A stretch of DNA of 64,000 nt from Pontiellaceae bacterium B12227 (GCA_029432775.1 JAROAZ010000011.1:124001-188000); one strand, 5' to 3'. Counted from the stretch's first letter, positions 27,827 through 36,941 are shown. Notes: generated by a model not told the origin, from the sequence alone. A program made the numbers and translations.

Positions 27827-30616
27827 TCAGCGCTTATCGAGGATCACACGGAACTCGTAGGTTCCGGAATCTAACAGAAACTTCACGGTTCCGTCGGATG
27901 AATGCGTTAGTTCAACTCCGTCTGCTTCCCCGGCGGGGCGGTTATCTTCCGTAACGGACAATACATCGGAAAGATGAAGTTCGGCGGTTGCGTTTACCGG
28001 TACGTGCAGTTCAAGGGCCACCGTATGGCCTTTGCGTTTCCAGTTGCAGACCACCGGGCCATGCACCGAACGGTGTGAGCACTGGACCCAGTCCAGTCCT
28101 TTGACAAACCGGGGATGCAGGTTGATGCGATCAAACCCTATGGCGTCTGCGGCGGGTTCGATGCCGCCGAGCCAATTATAAAACCATTGGCTGACGGACC
28201 CGAACATGGGGTGGTTATGGCTGAACGTGTCGTCGCTGAATTTCCAGTGCTCCCACAGGGTGGTGGCGCCGTTCTCCAGCATATGTCCCCAACCGGGATA
28301 ATCTCTTTTATTGACCATGGTGTTGATGACTTCGACTTCGCCCTCCCGGCTCAGGGTATCGAGCAGGTAGCGGGTGCCGAAGATTCCGGTCGTGAGATGT
28401 CCGTCGTGTTTTTCGATGTCGCGCAGCAAATGCGCCCGTGCTTTTGCGCGCTCATCTGCCGGAAGCATATCCAGAAATAGGGCAAAGGCCTGCACGCTCT
28501 GTATGCCGGAACCGGCGACGCCTGTTAAAGGCGCCACGCATTGCCGGATATAGGCCTTTTTAATGTCTTTGGCGAGCCGGCTGTATTTCCGGGCTTCACT
28601 TTCTTTTCCGAGCACGTGTGCCAGCCGTGACAGCATGCGGGCAGATTCGCAGTAGAGCGGGGTGACCATCGGTGGCACCTTTTCTTTTTCCAGCGCCTCA
28701 TGGTCGTGCAAACCGTTACGCACGATGTGATCCTTATTTTTTGCCCGAACCAGTTCGAACCATCGTTTGCTGACGGCATATTGATCTTCGATGATTCGGC
28801 GGTCTCCGTAGTAGCGATAAAGCTGTGTCTGGAGATGCGGATGCGCCATGGCCCAGGCCACTCCGCAGTATTGAATGCCAACAGAGGGGGCGGTGTCGGT
28901 CAGCATGCCGTCCGGCAGGGCGCTGTCGGCCCAGTCGCGCGTGGATTTTGCGTAGAAATCCGCCATATTGAAATTGAGCATGAAGGCATCGGAGGTGATG
29001 ACTAGATCGCCGCCATATCCGAAGCGTTCGCGATGCGGGCAATCAGACTGTACCCCGAACAGGTTGGAGAGGAAGGTGCGTTGGCACATCTGCTGGATAC
29101 GGTTGAATAATTCATTGGAGCAGGAGAACGATCCGGCCGGTTCGACAACGGAGTTCATGCGCAGCCCTATGACGGAATCCAAAGATGGACGGGACGGAAG
29201 TCCGGTCAGCTCAATATAGCGGAACGCGTGGAAAGTAAATTGCGGCGTATAGCTCTCGCCTCCGCCTCTGGCAATATACCGGTCCTCCTGCCATGCAAAG
29301 GGGGGCGCACCGGGAATTTGGGATTTGCCTGTTCTGTTTTTAATCTGCCCGCATACGCTGGTCATTGGATTGAGCGTTCCGTCTTCATTCAGCAACTCGC
29401 CATAGCGCATGGTGATCTGCGTACCTGCCGGAACGTTGAAGTTGAAACGCGCCCATCCGCCAAAGTTTTGTCCCATATCGACCATGTACACGCCGCTGAT
29501 CGGCTCGGTGATGGCCACGGGCCGGAGTGCGGCCGTTACCTTGATGGGCGGAGCCGGCAGTGCCTCAAGTATGCCCTCGGGGGCGGGAACTGGCCGGGCG
29601 GTTTTCCAGCGGCCGTCATCCAGGCCGGGCTGGTCCCAGCCGGCAATCTCTTTTCGGGCATCGACCTTTTCTCCCAGATAAATGTTGTTGCGCAGAATCG
29701 GCCCCTCGGTAAATTTCCAGGATGCATCACTGACGATCGACTCGCGCGAACCATCAGTATATTCGATTTGAAGGCGGGCGATAAATTGAGGACGGCCGAC
29801 AGGCAGGTGTTCTCGCAGGTTTCGACGACCCCACAGGCGTAGCGGCAGGGGGTTGTACCAGCCGTTTCCCAGCGTGACCCCCAGGCAGTTATTTTCGGAT
29901 GAAAGGCTTTCGGTTACATCGTAAACGGAATAAAACACGCGCTTGTCGGGACGGGTCCAGAGCGGATCCAGGTGTTGATCGCCAACCATCGTGCCGTTGA
30001 GTGACGCCCGGTAATAGCCCAGTGCAGAGATGTACAGGCGCGCGGTTTTCACGGGAGCCGTAAGCGTGAAGGGTTTGCGGAAAAGGGGCGCCGGATCATC
30101 CTTGAAAAAATCCTCGGCCTTTTCCGGTGTAGGTTTGCCGTCGCCGATCCAAGTGGCCTGCCAGTCATCGGTCTTTAGTAATCCCATTTCCCAGCAGGCG
30201 GGTGCCGACCATGTGGATGGAACGTCGTATCCGTCCCAAACCCTGGCCTTCCAGAAACAGCGCAGGCCGGAGCCGGGCGGTATGCCCGCATAAATAATGC
30301 CGATACTTTGGCTCGAAACCACTTTTCCGCTGTCCCATAGATCGCCTTTGTCTTGCACCAATCCCTCTGCGGTTGTGGCGACCAGAATCTGGTAGGCGCT
30401 TTGTTTTGCTCCGCGGACATCCGATTCAAGCTCCCAACTTAAACGGGGTTCCGGATGATCGATTCCCAACGGCTGATTGCGGTATTCACAGCGCAGGTGT
30501 GTAATTCCTAGGGCATCGGCTTGTTTCAATAAACTATTTTCTGAACAACGAGCTTCGAAGGGGACAAGCAGTGCTGAGCATAATGCATACAGGAAGACGG
30601 CAGGTTTAAAGTTCAT
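27827..30616 (-). CDS. Secreted alpha-L-rhamnosidase, GH78
   Basis: A 929-residue GH78 enzyme that cuts terminal alpha-L-rhamnose from glycans. The family architecture is present: N-terminal Ig-like and jelly-roll domains (about 30-420; SYQILVAT, FRKPFTL, ALGYYRASLNGTMVGD), the alpha/alpha-barrel (about 430-820) with SDCPHRERFGYGGDLV and DWADSALPDGMLTDTAP around the catalytic acids, and a C-terminal beta domain. The frame is open back to 30784, but ATG 30616 starts a signal peptide (MNFKPAVFLYALCSALLVP) with GGAGTTTC upstream. It lies 74 bases downstream of the AraC regulator on the same strand and opposite to the rhamnose catabolic genes, so it should supply the sugar that they use. Confidence 0.93.
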   Translation of the reverse strand: MNFKPAVFLYALCSALLVPFEARCSENSLLKQADALGITHLRCEYRNQPLGIDHPEPRLSWELESDVRGAKQSAYQILVATTAEGLVQDKGDLWDSGKVVSSQSIGIIYAGIPPGSGLRCFWKARVWDGYDVPSTWSAPACWEMGLLKTDDWQATWIGDGKPTPEKAEDFFKDDPAPLFRKPFTLTAPVKTARLYISALGYYRASLNGTMVGDQHLDPLWTRPDKRVFYSVYDVTESLSSENNCLGVTLGNGWYNPLPLRLWGRRNLREHLPVGRPQFIARLQIEYTDGSRESIVSDASWKFTEGPILRNNIYLGEKVDARKEIAGWDQPGLDDGRWKTARPVPAPEGILEALPAPPIKVTAALRPVAITEPISGVYMVDMGQNFGGWARFNFNVPAGTQITMRYGELLNEDGTLNPMTSVCGQIKNRTGKSQIPGAPPFAWQEDRYIARGGGESYTPQFTFHAFRYIELTGLPSRPSLDSVIGLRMNSVVEPAGSFSCSNELFNRIQQMCQRTFLSNLFGVQSDCPHRERFGYGGDLVITSDAFMLNFNMADFYAKSTRDWADSALPDGMLTDTAPSVGIQYCGVAWAMAHPHLQTQLYRYYGDRRIIEDQYAVSKRWFELVRAKNKDHIVRNGLHDHEALEKEKVPPMVTPLYCESARMLSRLAHVLGKESEARKYSRLAKDIKKAYIRQCVAPLTGVAGSGIQSVQAFALFLDMLPADERAKARAHLLRDIEKHDGHLTTGIFGTRYLLDTLSREGEVEVINTMVNKRDYPGWGHMLENGATTLWEHWKFSDDTFSHNHPMFGSVSQWFYNWLGGIEPAADAIGFDRINLHPRFVKGLDWVQCSHRSVHGPVVCNWKRKGHTVALELHVPVNATAELHLSDVLSVTEDNRPAGEADGVELTHSSDGTVKFLLDSGTYEFRVILDKR

Positions 30617-30689
30617 GGATGAAACTCCTGTCAACACCCTGCGGCATCGGCCGCCACGGCGGGTTCGGGGGGGATTTCGTTTCATTCGC

Positions 30690-31568
30690 CTAGGAATGCC
30701 GATATTGTTTGGGTGTTTGCTCCATGACTTTCCTGAAGCATCGCGTGAAATAGTTGCTGTCGGAAAAACCGCAGTCGAAAGCAATGTCGGTGATGGTTCG
30801 ATCCGTTCCTTTCAGTAGCTCGGCCGCCTTCTGGCAGCGGACATGCAGCAGATGATCAATGGGAGAACGGCCGATGCACTCCTGAAAGACCCGGCTGAAA
30901 TGCCGTTGCGACAGGTGCGACTTTGCTGCCAGTTCGTCCAGTGTTATTTTTTCCGTATAGTGGGTTTCGATATGTGCGATGGCATCGCCGATGCGCAACA
31001 AGTCAATGGACTCGTCGGTCGGAGTCGATGAATAAGCGCGGGATAGTGAAACCGCGAGCTGCATGAAGAGGCCTTTGGCCATCACCCGGTAACCGGGATT
31101 GCGCCGCTCCGTTTCCATGGTCAGGTCATGAACCAGTTCATTGATCTGGTTCAGCTGCGGTTCGGAGAGCTGAAGCCGACTCTGGAAATTATGCAGTGTA
31201 CGAAAGGCCGGTTCGAGTGAGAAGAGGGCATGGAAACCGGGCAGGGCACGGATATCCCACTGTTCCATCATCAGCGATTCGGCATCGAACAGAATATTGG
31301 CCAGCGCCAGACCATGCATATCCATGTATTGGTGTTCGTGGTTCTGGGAGATCACAAACACATCCCCGGCTTTGACCGGAAATTCCTGATCATCAATCAG
31401 ATGCATGGCCGTTCCCTTGAGGATGATGACCAGCTCATCAAAGCTGTGACTGTGAAGAGGGAATGCGGGTTGCGGATCGCGAATGTAAACCTGCAGGGGA
31501 AGCGTGGGATCCTCAAAAAAATCCTGCTTTACCAACCGGGTGCCTAAGCCAAGGGGATGATTTGTCAT
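30690..31568 (-). CDS. AraC-family regulator of rhamnose utilisation (RhaS/RhaR-like)
   Basis: A 292-residue activator. The N-terminal cupin domain (PLHSHSFDELVIILKG, DVFVISQNHEHQY) should bind L-rhamnose. The C-terminal region has two helix-turn-helix motifs (ITLDELAAKSHLSQRHFSRVF and ITDIAFDCGFSDSNYFTRCF, about 215-285). It sits between the rhamnosidase gene (same strand) and the divergent rhaA operon, so it probably controls both. Two GGATCGT units 21 bases apart lie just upstream of its start, which is the classic spacing for AraC half-sites and suggests autoregulation. Confidence 0.9.
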   Translation of the reverse strand: MTNHPLGLGTRLVKQDFFEDPTLPLQVYIRDPQPAFPLHSHSFDELVIILKGTAMHLIDDQEFPVKAGDVFVISQNHEHQYMDMHGLALANILFDAESLMMEQWDIRALPGFHALFSLEPAFRTLHNFQSRLQLSEPQLNQINELVHDLTMETERRNPGYRVMAKGLFMQLAVSLSRAYSSTPTDESIDLLRIGDAIAHIETHYTEKITLDELAAKSHLSQRHFSRVFQECIGRSPIDHLLHVRCQKAAELLKGTDRTITDIAFDCGFSDSNYFTRCFRKVMEQTPKQYRHS

Positions 31569-31722
31569 GGCAGGATCGTGCTATAAGTTGTCGGGATCGT
31601 CAAGGCAGGGGATTGTTTTTTCGGATAGCTTGTTTAAATCATCACTGCTCCAAAAGAGCACGGGGCTCCCGTTGCGGCGGGATCCCCACCCTGATTTAAC
31701 AAATAGGAACGAGGAAAAAGAT
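31569..31722. promoter_or_regulatory. Divergent rhamnose control region
   Basis: GGATCGT occurs at 31573-31579 and 31594-31600, a 21-base direct repeat as in araI half-sites. A candidate -35/-10 for rhaA is TTGTTT (about 31613) and TTAAAT (about 31634). In the leader, GGGGCTCCCG (31662-31671) can pair with CGGGATCCCC (31678-31687). GAGGAA before ATG 31723 is the SD of rhaA. Roles are inferred. Confidence 0.5.
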
Positions 31723-32982
31723 ATGAGTGTAGAGAAAGCATACGAACTGGCGAAAGAGCGATATGCCGCATTCGGTATTGATACCGATGCAATGATTGAA
31801 AAAGCCCTGGAACTTCCGATTTCCCTGCACTGTTGGCAGGCGGATGATGTGGTTGGTTTTGAAACCAAGCCGGACGGTCTCGCCGGCGGCGGAATTATGG
31901 CAACCGGTAACTATCCGGGCCGCGCCCGTAATGGCCAGGAAGCCCGGGCAGATATCGCCAAGGCGATGTCGTTGATTCCCGGAACACAGCGCTGCAACGT
32001 GCATGCGCTTTATTGCGAAACCGATGAATATGTTGATCGAGATGAAATGACACCGGCCGGGTTTACCAAATGGATGGACTGGGCGAAGGATGAGGGCATC
32101 AAGCTCGATTTCAACCCGTCGTTTTTCTCACATCCGAAAGCCGAAGAGGGCTTTACCCTTTCCAACCGCGATGAAGACATCCGTGCTTTCTGGGTGCGTC
32201 ATGGTAAAGCTTCCCGCAAGATTGCTGAAGCCATGGCCGAGGCACAGGGCTCCCCGTGCTACGTCAACTGGTGGACGCCCGATGGCTCCAAGGATATCCC
32301 GGCCGATCGGTTTGGTCCCCGCGCCCGCATGGCGAAATCGTACGACGAGATTATGGGCGACGATTCGGTCGACAAAACTAAATGCGTCGATTTTATTGAA
32401 AGCAAACTGTTTGGCATCGGTTCGGAAGAGTATGTCGTGAGCTCCGGTGAATTCTGCTCCGACTATGCCATCAGCCGCAACATGGGTCTTTGTATGGATA
32501 TGGGCCACTTCCATCCAACCGAAACCATTCATGGAAAGATTTCCAGTCATCTCCAGTTCATGGATCAGATCCTGCTTCACGTCAGCCGTCCGATCCGCTG
32601 GGACTCCGACCACGTTACGCTGTTCAACGACGACCTGAAAAACGTCTTCATTGAAATCCAGCGCGGCAATGTCTGGGACCGCGTGATCATTGCTCTCGAC
32701 TTTTTCGATGCCTCGATCAACCGCATCGGGGCCTATGTGACCGGTACCCGAGCTGCACGCAAAGGGATTCTCTATGCACTGCTCGATCCGACTGCTCAGC
32801 TGCAGGACTACGAAGCCGAAGGCAAGAACGCACAGCGCCTGGCGCTGATGGAAGAGTTCAAATCCATGCCGTTCAGCGCGGTCTGGGACAAGCTCTGTGA
32901 AAAAGCCGGTGTTCCGGTTGGTGCCGACTGGCTGGCCGAAATGGAAGCTTACGAAACGGAAGTGCTTGCAAAGAGGGCATAA
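31723..32982 (+). CDS. rhaA: L-rhamnose isomerase
   Basis: A 419-residue metal-dependent isomerase that converts L-rhamnose to L-rhamnulose in the cytoplasm. Length matches the family. Conserved segments include ISLHCWQADDVVGFE, NVHALYCETD, LDFNPSFFSHPKAEEGFTLS and the metal-site region MDMGHFHPTETI followed by LLHVSRPIRWDSDHV. ATG 31723 has a strong GAGGAA SD; the upstream extension of the frame to 31567 is ignored. Its last base is shared with the ATG of the mutarotase gene (TAATG), so translation is coupled. Confidence 0.96.
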   Translation: MSVEKAYELAKERYAAFGIDTDAMIEKALELPISLHCWQADDVVGFETKPDGLAGGGIMATGNYPGRARNGQEARADIAKAMSLIPGTQRCNVHALYCETDEYVDRDEMTPAGFTKWMDWAKDEGIKLDFNPSFFSHPKAEEGFTLSNRDEDIRAFWVRHGKASRKIAEAMAEAQGSPCYVNWWTPDGSKDIPADRFGPRARMAKSYDEIMGDDSVDKTKCVDFIESKLFGIGSEEYVVSSGEFCSDYAISRNMGLCMDMGHFHPTETIHGKISSHLQFMDQILLHVSRPIRWDSDHVTLFNDDLKNVFIEIQRGNVWDRVIIALDFFDASINRIGAYVTGTRAARKGILYALLDPTAQLQDYEAEGKNAQRLALMEEFKSMPFSAVWDKLCEKAGVPVGADWLAEMEAYETEVLAKRA

Positions 32983-33296
32983 TGCTTCGTAATGCGTTCA
33001 AAATGAAACTCAAGCCGGATTGCGTCGAGGCGTATAAACAACGCCACGACGAAATCTGGGCTGAGCTGGCGCAGGCACATACCGATGCCGGTATCTTCGA
33101 TTATTCGATCTATTTCGATGAAGAAACCCTGACCCTTTTTGCCTTCCAGAAGCTGACGGATCATAACACGGCGGACGATCTGAAGAATCTTGAGGTGGTG
33201 CAGCAATGGTGGGACCACATGGCGGATCTGATGGAAACCCATCCTGACAATATGCCCGTCTTCAAGCCGCTACGTGAAGTGTTTCATATGGATTAA
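32982..33296 (+). CDS. rhaM: L-rhamnose mutarotase
   Basis: A 104-residue mutarotase that interconverts alpha and beta L-rhamnopyranose so that the isomerase can use it. Family marks: LKPDCVEAYKQRHDEIW with the catalytic His, and the C-terminal block QWWDHMADLMETHPDNMP, then LREVFHMD. It starts on the last base of the rhaA stop codon. A palindromic repeat begins immediately after its stop and may form the 3' boundary of a stable rhaAM segment. Confidence 0.95.
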   Translation: MLRNAFKMKLKPDCVEAYKQRHDEIWAELAQAHTDAGIFDYSIYFDEETLTLFAFQKLTDHNTADDLKNLEVVQQWWDHMADLMETHPDNMPVFKPLREVFHMD

Positions 33297-33348
33297 TGGA
33301 GGGACGGGCTCTGTCCCGTCCTTGGACGACACGGAGGTCGTCCCTCCA
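33297..33348. repeat. Double-hairpin repeat inside rhamnose operon
   Basis: Outer arms TGGAGGGAC (33297-33305) and GTCCCTCCA (33340-33348) are exact complements. Inside, GGACGGG/CCCGTCC and GGACGAC/GTCGTCC each form a small hairpin, giving a three-way cruciform. It reads like a dispersed REP-type element of this lineage; only one copy is in the window. Confidence 0.75.
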
Positions 33349-33374
33349 CGCGATTAAAAAACTTAGGAAATTGA

Positions 33375-34430
33375 ATGACTGATTTAGAAATCATTGTACA
33401 GCTGTCGCACGAATTCGGCAGCGAGGATTATGTAAAGGGCGGAGGCGGCAATACCTCCGTTAAAAATGAAGAAACCTTATGGGTGAAGCCTTCGGGTACG
33501 ACGCTTGGCGGGTTGACCACGGAAACCTTCGTGGCAATGAATCGGGCTAAAATCAATGAACTCTATAGTGTGGAAACACCCTCTGTTGCCGCAGAGCGCG
33601 AAGAGCTGGTTAAAAACTTAATGGCGGATGCGGTTGAAAACGATGCCGGACGACCATCGGTTGAGGCGCCGTTGCACAATGTTTTTGAAGCGAAGTTTGT
33701 AGTGCACACCCATCCGGCTCTGGTCAATGGGCTGACCTGCGCCATGGGCGGTGAGGATGCGTGTAAACGACTTTATCCTGATGCACTTTGGGTGGAATAC
33801 ATTGATCCCGGCTACACGCTCTGCATGGAAGTTCGTGAACGTATCGAGCAATACAAAAAGGTCAACGGCCGGGAGCCGGCGATGCTCGTATTGCAGAATC
33901 ACGGGATCTTTATTTCCGCTGACACCCCGGAAGAAATCCGTGCGCTTTATGCTGACTTCATCAATCCGCTTAAAGCCGAATATGAAGCTGCGGGAATTAT
34001 CCAATCATTGGAAGTGGCCGACGCTGCAGGAGTTCCGGCGGAGGAAGCGCAAATAAAAGCGGTGCTGGGTGACGATGCAGCATTTATAGCAGCCTCAGGG
34101 CTGTTCAACGTGGCGCCGGGGCCGATCACGCCGGACCATCTGGTCTACTCCAAGGCTTTTCCATACATTGGAAAACTGGATGCTGCCGGAGTGGACGCCT
34201 ATAAGTCCGAGCGGGGCTATGCTCCGAAAGTAATCATTACCGGCGACCGAGTCTACGGGATCGGTAATTCGCAGAAAAATGCGGACCTTGCTCTCGAATT
34301 GGCGCAGGACGGCGCTCTCGTGATGCAACTGGTGGAAGCGTTTGGCGGCATCAACTATATGACCGATGCCCAACGCGAGTTTATTGAAAATTGGGAAGTG
34401 GAATCGTATCGATCAAAACAGGTGGCATAA
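33375..34430 (+). CDS. Class II aldolase/adducin protein, probable rhamnulose-1-phosphate aldolase
   Basis: A 351-residue class II aldolase. GGGGNTSVK near the N-terminus, VVHTHPALVNGL (zinc His-x-His) and VLQNHGIFIS are family motifs. By position between rhaM and rhaB it should split L-rhamnulose-1-phosphate into DHAP and L-lactaldehyde. It resembles the aldolase half of the longer bifunctional RhaE type more than E. coli RhaD, but lacks the dehydrogenase half, so a separate lactaldehyde-processing enzyme is needed. It carries two one-mismatch palindromes (33999, 34159). One base separates its stop from the rhaB start. Confidence 0.85.
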   Translation: MTDLEIIVQLSHEFGSEDYVKGGGGNTSVKNEETLWVKPSGTTLGGLTTETFVAMNRAKINELYSVETPSVAAEREELVKNLMADAVENDAGRPSVEAPLHNVFEAKFVVHTHPALVNGLTCAMGGEDACKRLYPDALWVEYIDPGYTLCMEVRERIEQYKKVNGREPAMLVLQNHGIFISADTPEEIRALYADFINPLKAEYEAAGIIQSLEVADAAGVPAEEAQIKAVLGDDAAFIAASGLFNVAPGPITPDHLVYSKAFPYIGKLDAAGVDAYKSERGYAPKVIITGDRVYGIGNSQKNADLALELAQDGALVMQLVEAFGGINYMTDAQREFIENWEVESYRSKQVA

Positions 34431-34431
34431 C

Positions 34432-35886
34432 ATGGCTAAACATTACATCGCAGTGGATTTGGGCGCGTCCAGCGGACGCGTGATGGTTGGAACGCTTGAG
34501 AACGGGAAACTCACGCTCAATGAAATGAACCGTTTTTGGAATGGTCCAACGGAAATCGATGGAACGCTCTATTGGGACATCGTTCATCTGTTCCGGAATA
34601 TTAAAGAGGGCATTGCACTCGCTCAGCAGACCTATGGCGAAGAATTAAGCTCGCTGGGAATCGATACCTGGGGGGTTGATTTCGGCCTGTTGGATTCTAA
34701 CGGGAAACTCCTGGGTAATCCCGTGAACTACCGCGATGCCCGCACGGAAGGTATGTTCGATAAAGTATTCGAGAAGGTACCTAAGGCAGAGGTGTTTGCT
34801 CAAAGCGGTATCCAGTTTATGGAACTGAATACACTCTATCAGCTGATGGCACTCTCCCTGTCGGATTCCGTTGAATACAAACAGGCCGATAAAATGCTCT
34901 TCATTCCGGATCTGCTGAACTATTGGCTGACCGGTGAAATGAAAGCCGAGCGCACCTTTGCCAGCACCTCACAGTTTTATAACCCGGTTACCAAAGACTG
35001 GGCCTTCGACATGCTGGAGAAGCTGGGCATCCGAACGGACCTCTTTGCTGAACTGACCGATCCGGGTACCGTGATCGGTGATATGGAAGGACTGCCCGTG
35101 GTGGCAGTTGGAAGTCACGACACGGCCAGCGCCTTTGCGGCGGTTCCGGTTGCCGGTGGCGAAAAGTCCGCCTTCCTCAGTTCCGGTACCTGGTCGCTAC
35201 TTGGCGCCGAACTGGATGAGCCGGTGATCAATGCGGATGCAGAAGCCGCCAACTTTACGAATGAAGTCGGCGTGTGCGATTCCATCCGCTTCCTCAAAAA
35301 CCTGTCCGGTTTCTGGATTCTCCAGGAACTCAAGCGGGTGTGGAAAGAAGAGGGGAACGACTATTCCTGGCCGGACATGGATGTTATGGCCGATGCTGTT
35401 GAACCGCTTCAGTTTTTCTTCGACCCATCCGACGCGGTCTTTGCAACACCCGGCAATATGCAGGCGCGGATTCAGGAATACTGCAGAAACACCGGGCAGA
35501 ACGTTCCGGAAGCACCCGGCCAATTCATTCAGGCCTGCTATGAAAACCTCTCATTGCTCTACGCGGATACCTTCAACACCATCGAAGAATTGAGCGGCAA
35601 GTCACTCGATACGCTCCGCATCGTCGGTGGCGGCTCCAGTTGTGTGGCCATCAACCAGGGATCGGCCAATGCGCTCAACCGTAATGTCATCACGGGTCCG
35701 AAAGAAGCCACTGCCATCGGTAACCTGATCACGCAGATGCTGGCTATGGGCGATATCCAATCATTGGAAGAAGGTCGTGCAATCGTCGCACGTTCCTTCG
35801 CCGAAGAATCCAGTACGTTTCAACCGCAGGATTCCGATGCCTGGAAAGAAGCCCTCTCCAAGTGGCGCTCCATCTGTCGCCCTTGA
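34432..35886 (+). CDS. rhaB: L-rhamnulokinase
   Basis: A 484-residue FGGY-family sugar kinase that phosphorylates L-rhamnulose at O1 with ATP. AVDLGASSGRVMVG is the phosphate-1 motif with the RhaB-type ASSGR, GIDTWGVDFGLLD is the substrate region, and VGSHDTASAFAAVP and VGGGSSCVAINQGSANAL are the adenosine-site blocks. ATG 34432 fits the family start; the frame extends upstream to 34366 inside the aldolase gene. It is the last gene of the rhamnose operon. I see no clear terminator after it. A one-mismatch palindrome lies at 35755. Confidence 0.95.
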   Translation: MAKHYIAVDLGASSGRVMVGTLENGKLTLNEMNRFWNGPTEIDGTLYWDIVHLFRNIKEGIALAQQTYGEELSSLGIDTWGVDFGLLDSNGKLLGNPVNYRDARTEGMFDKVFEKVPKAEVFAQSGIQFMELNTLYQLMALSLSDSVEYKQADKMLFIPDLLNYWLTGEMKAERTFASTSQFYNPVTKDWAFDMLEKLGIRTDLFAELTDPGTVIGDMEGLPVVAVGSHDTASAFAAVPVAGGEKSAFLSSGTWSLLGAELDEPVINADAEAANFTNEVGVCDSIRFLKNLSGFWILQELKRVWKEEGNDYSWPDMDVMADAVEPLQFFFDPSDAVFATPGNMQARIQEYCRNTGQNVPEAPGQFIQACYENLSLLYADTFNTIEELSGKSLDTLRIVGGGSSCVAINQGSANALNRNVITGPKEATAIGNLITQMLAMGDIQSLEEGRAIVARSFAEESSTFQPQDSDAWKEALSKWRSICRP

Positions 35887-36347
35887 CATCCAGAAAGAAA
35901 AGGGAACTCCTACAGGGCACGTTATTGACTGGGAAAACCGCCCGGCTTGTTGCTCAGTAGCAGAGTTCTGTGCATAAGTCTGTCTGAAACCGCTGCGACG
36001 GCTGGCTCTTCATCAAATGGGGCCGGCAAATCGCAGGCGTTCAGGAAAGCATTCGACGGTACGCATTTCTGGCTTCCAACTCATGCTTCTTCCGCTCGGG
36101 CTCAACCTGAGCAACCCACACAGGAATATGTTTTTTACCTGCCAGCGATTCTTCGCAGGCTTGCAATGCGCCGTCAACGCCCTGACCCCGCCGGAAGATG
36201 CGCTTGAAATCGATCTCACCCCATCCAACGGTTCCTTCAAGGATGAAGGGATTATCCACTAATTGAGAAGTTCCAATGGCTGGAATATTTCGGCTTCAGA
36301 TTGCCCTGAAAATGGTATATTGTGATCGGTGTTAAAGAGTTTATGGC
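35887..36347. other. Gap with decayed isomerase fragment and a palindrome
   Basis: A 461-base gap. It holds a minus-strand gene fragment at 36041-36259 and a one-mismatch dispersed palindrome at 36271-36285. No complete gene or obvious terminator is visible. Confidence 0.5.
36041..36259 (-). pseudogene. Fragment of a sugar-phosphate isomerase/epimerase-like protein
   Basis: The frame encodes 72 residues opening with a run that contains GTVGWGEIDFKRIFRRGQG. The G-x-GEIDFKRIF pattern is a typical late segment of xylose-isomerase-like TIM-barrel proteins, where the chain ends soon after. Everything N-terminal to it is missing and no SD precedes the ATG. I read it as the surviving 3' end of a deleted gene. 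Confidence 0.45.
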
Positions 36348-36941
36348 ATGGATGATCAATACAATACCCGACAGACGCTGATTCAGCGGTTGAAAGAAAA
36401 CCACGACGAACAGTCGTGGGAGGAATTCCTGCGTATCTACCGCCCGTACATCCTTGCCGTCATCCGCAATATGAACATTCCCGAAGGGGATGTGGACGAT
36501 ATTGTGCAGCAGGTGATGATTAAGCTTTGGAAATATATTCAGACGTATTCCAAGGATAAGCGGTTCCGCAGTTGGTTGAGCAGCGTTACGGCAAATTGTG
36601 TAAAAGATTATCTTCGGAAGCGTATGAGAGATGCTGAACGTATTAAAGAAGCATCCGAAAATGAGCGATTGCACTATCTCAGGAGCGTTGACCTCCCGGA
36701 AGTTGAACGAATTGCCGAGAAGGAGTGGGGCATCTATCTGACCAATCTGGCCCTGGAACGGATTGAAGATCTTTTTGCAGGGCAAGCCATTCAGGTTTTC
36801 TTATTGAGCCTGGAAGGCGTTCCTGTTGAAGAAATCGCCCGAATAACGCAGCTGAAGGAAAACTCGGTCTATCGCCTTAAAAACCGGGTCAAGAAGCGAC
36901 TTGTTCTGGAAATTGAACAGTTGCGTGAAGAGTTGGAGTGA
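36348..36941 (+). CDS. ECF-type sigma factor (orphan)
   Basis: A 197-residue sigma-70 family factor. Region 2 has WEEFLRIYRPYILAVIRN, DVDDIVQQVMIKLWKYI and FRSWLSSVTANCVKDYLRK. Region 4 has FLLSLEGVPVEEIARITQL and SVYRLKNRVKKRLVLEIE. It shares architecture and the basic C-terminal tail with the factors at 10432 and 16220 but is clearly more distant. No kinase or anti-sigma gene adjoins it; a lyase gene follows. It may act on the nearby secreted-enzyme genes or be controlled by a distant kinase. Confidence 0.9.
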   Translation: MDDQYNTRQTLIQRLKENHDEQSWEEFLRIYRPYILAVIRNMNIPEGDVDDIVQQVMIKLWKYIQTYSKDKRFRSWLSSVTANCVKDYLRKRMRDAERIKEASENERLHYLRSVDLPEVERIAEKEWGIYLTNLALERIEDLFAGQAIQVFLLSLEGVPVEEIARITQLKENSVYRLKNRVKKRLVLEIEQLREELE

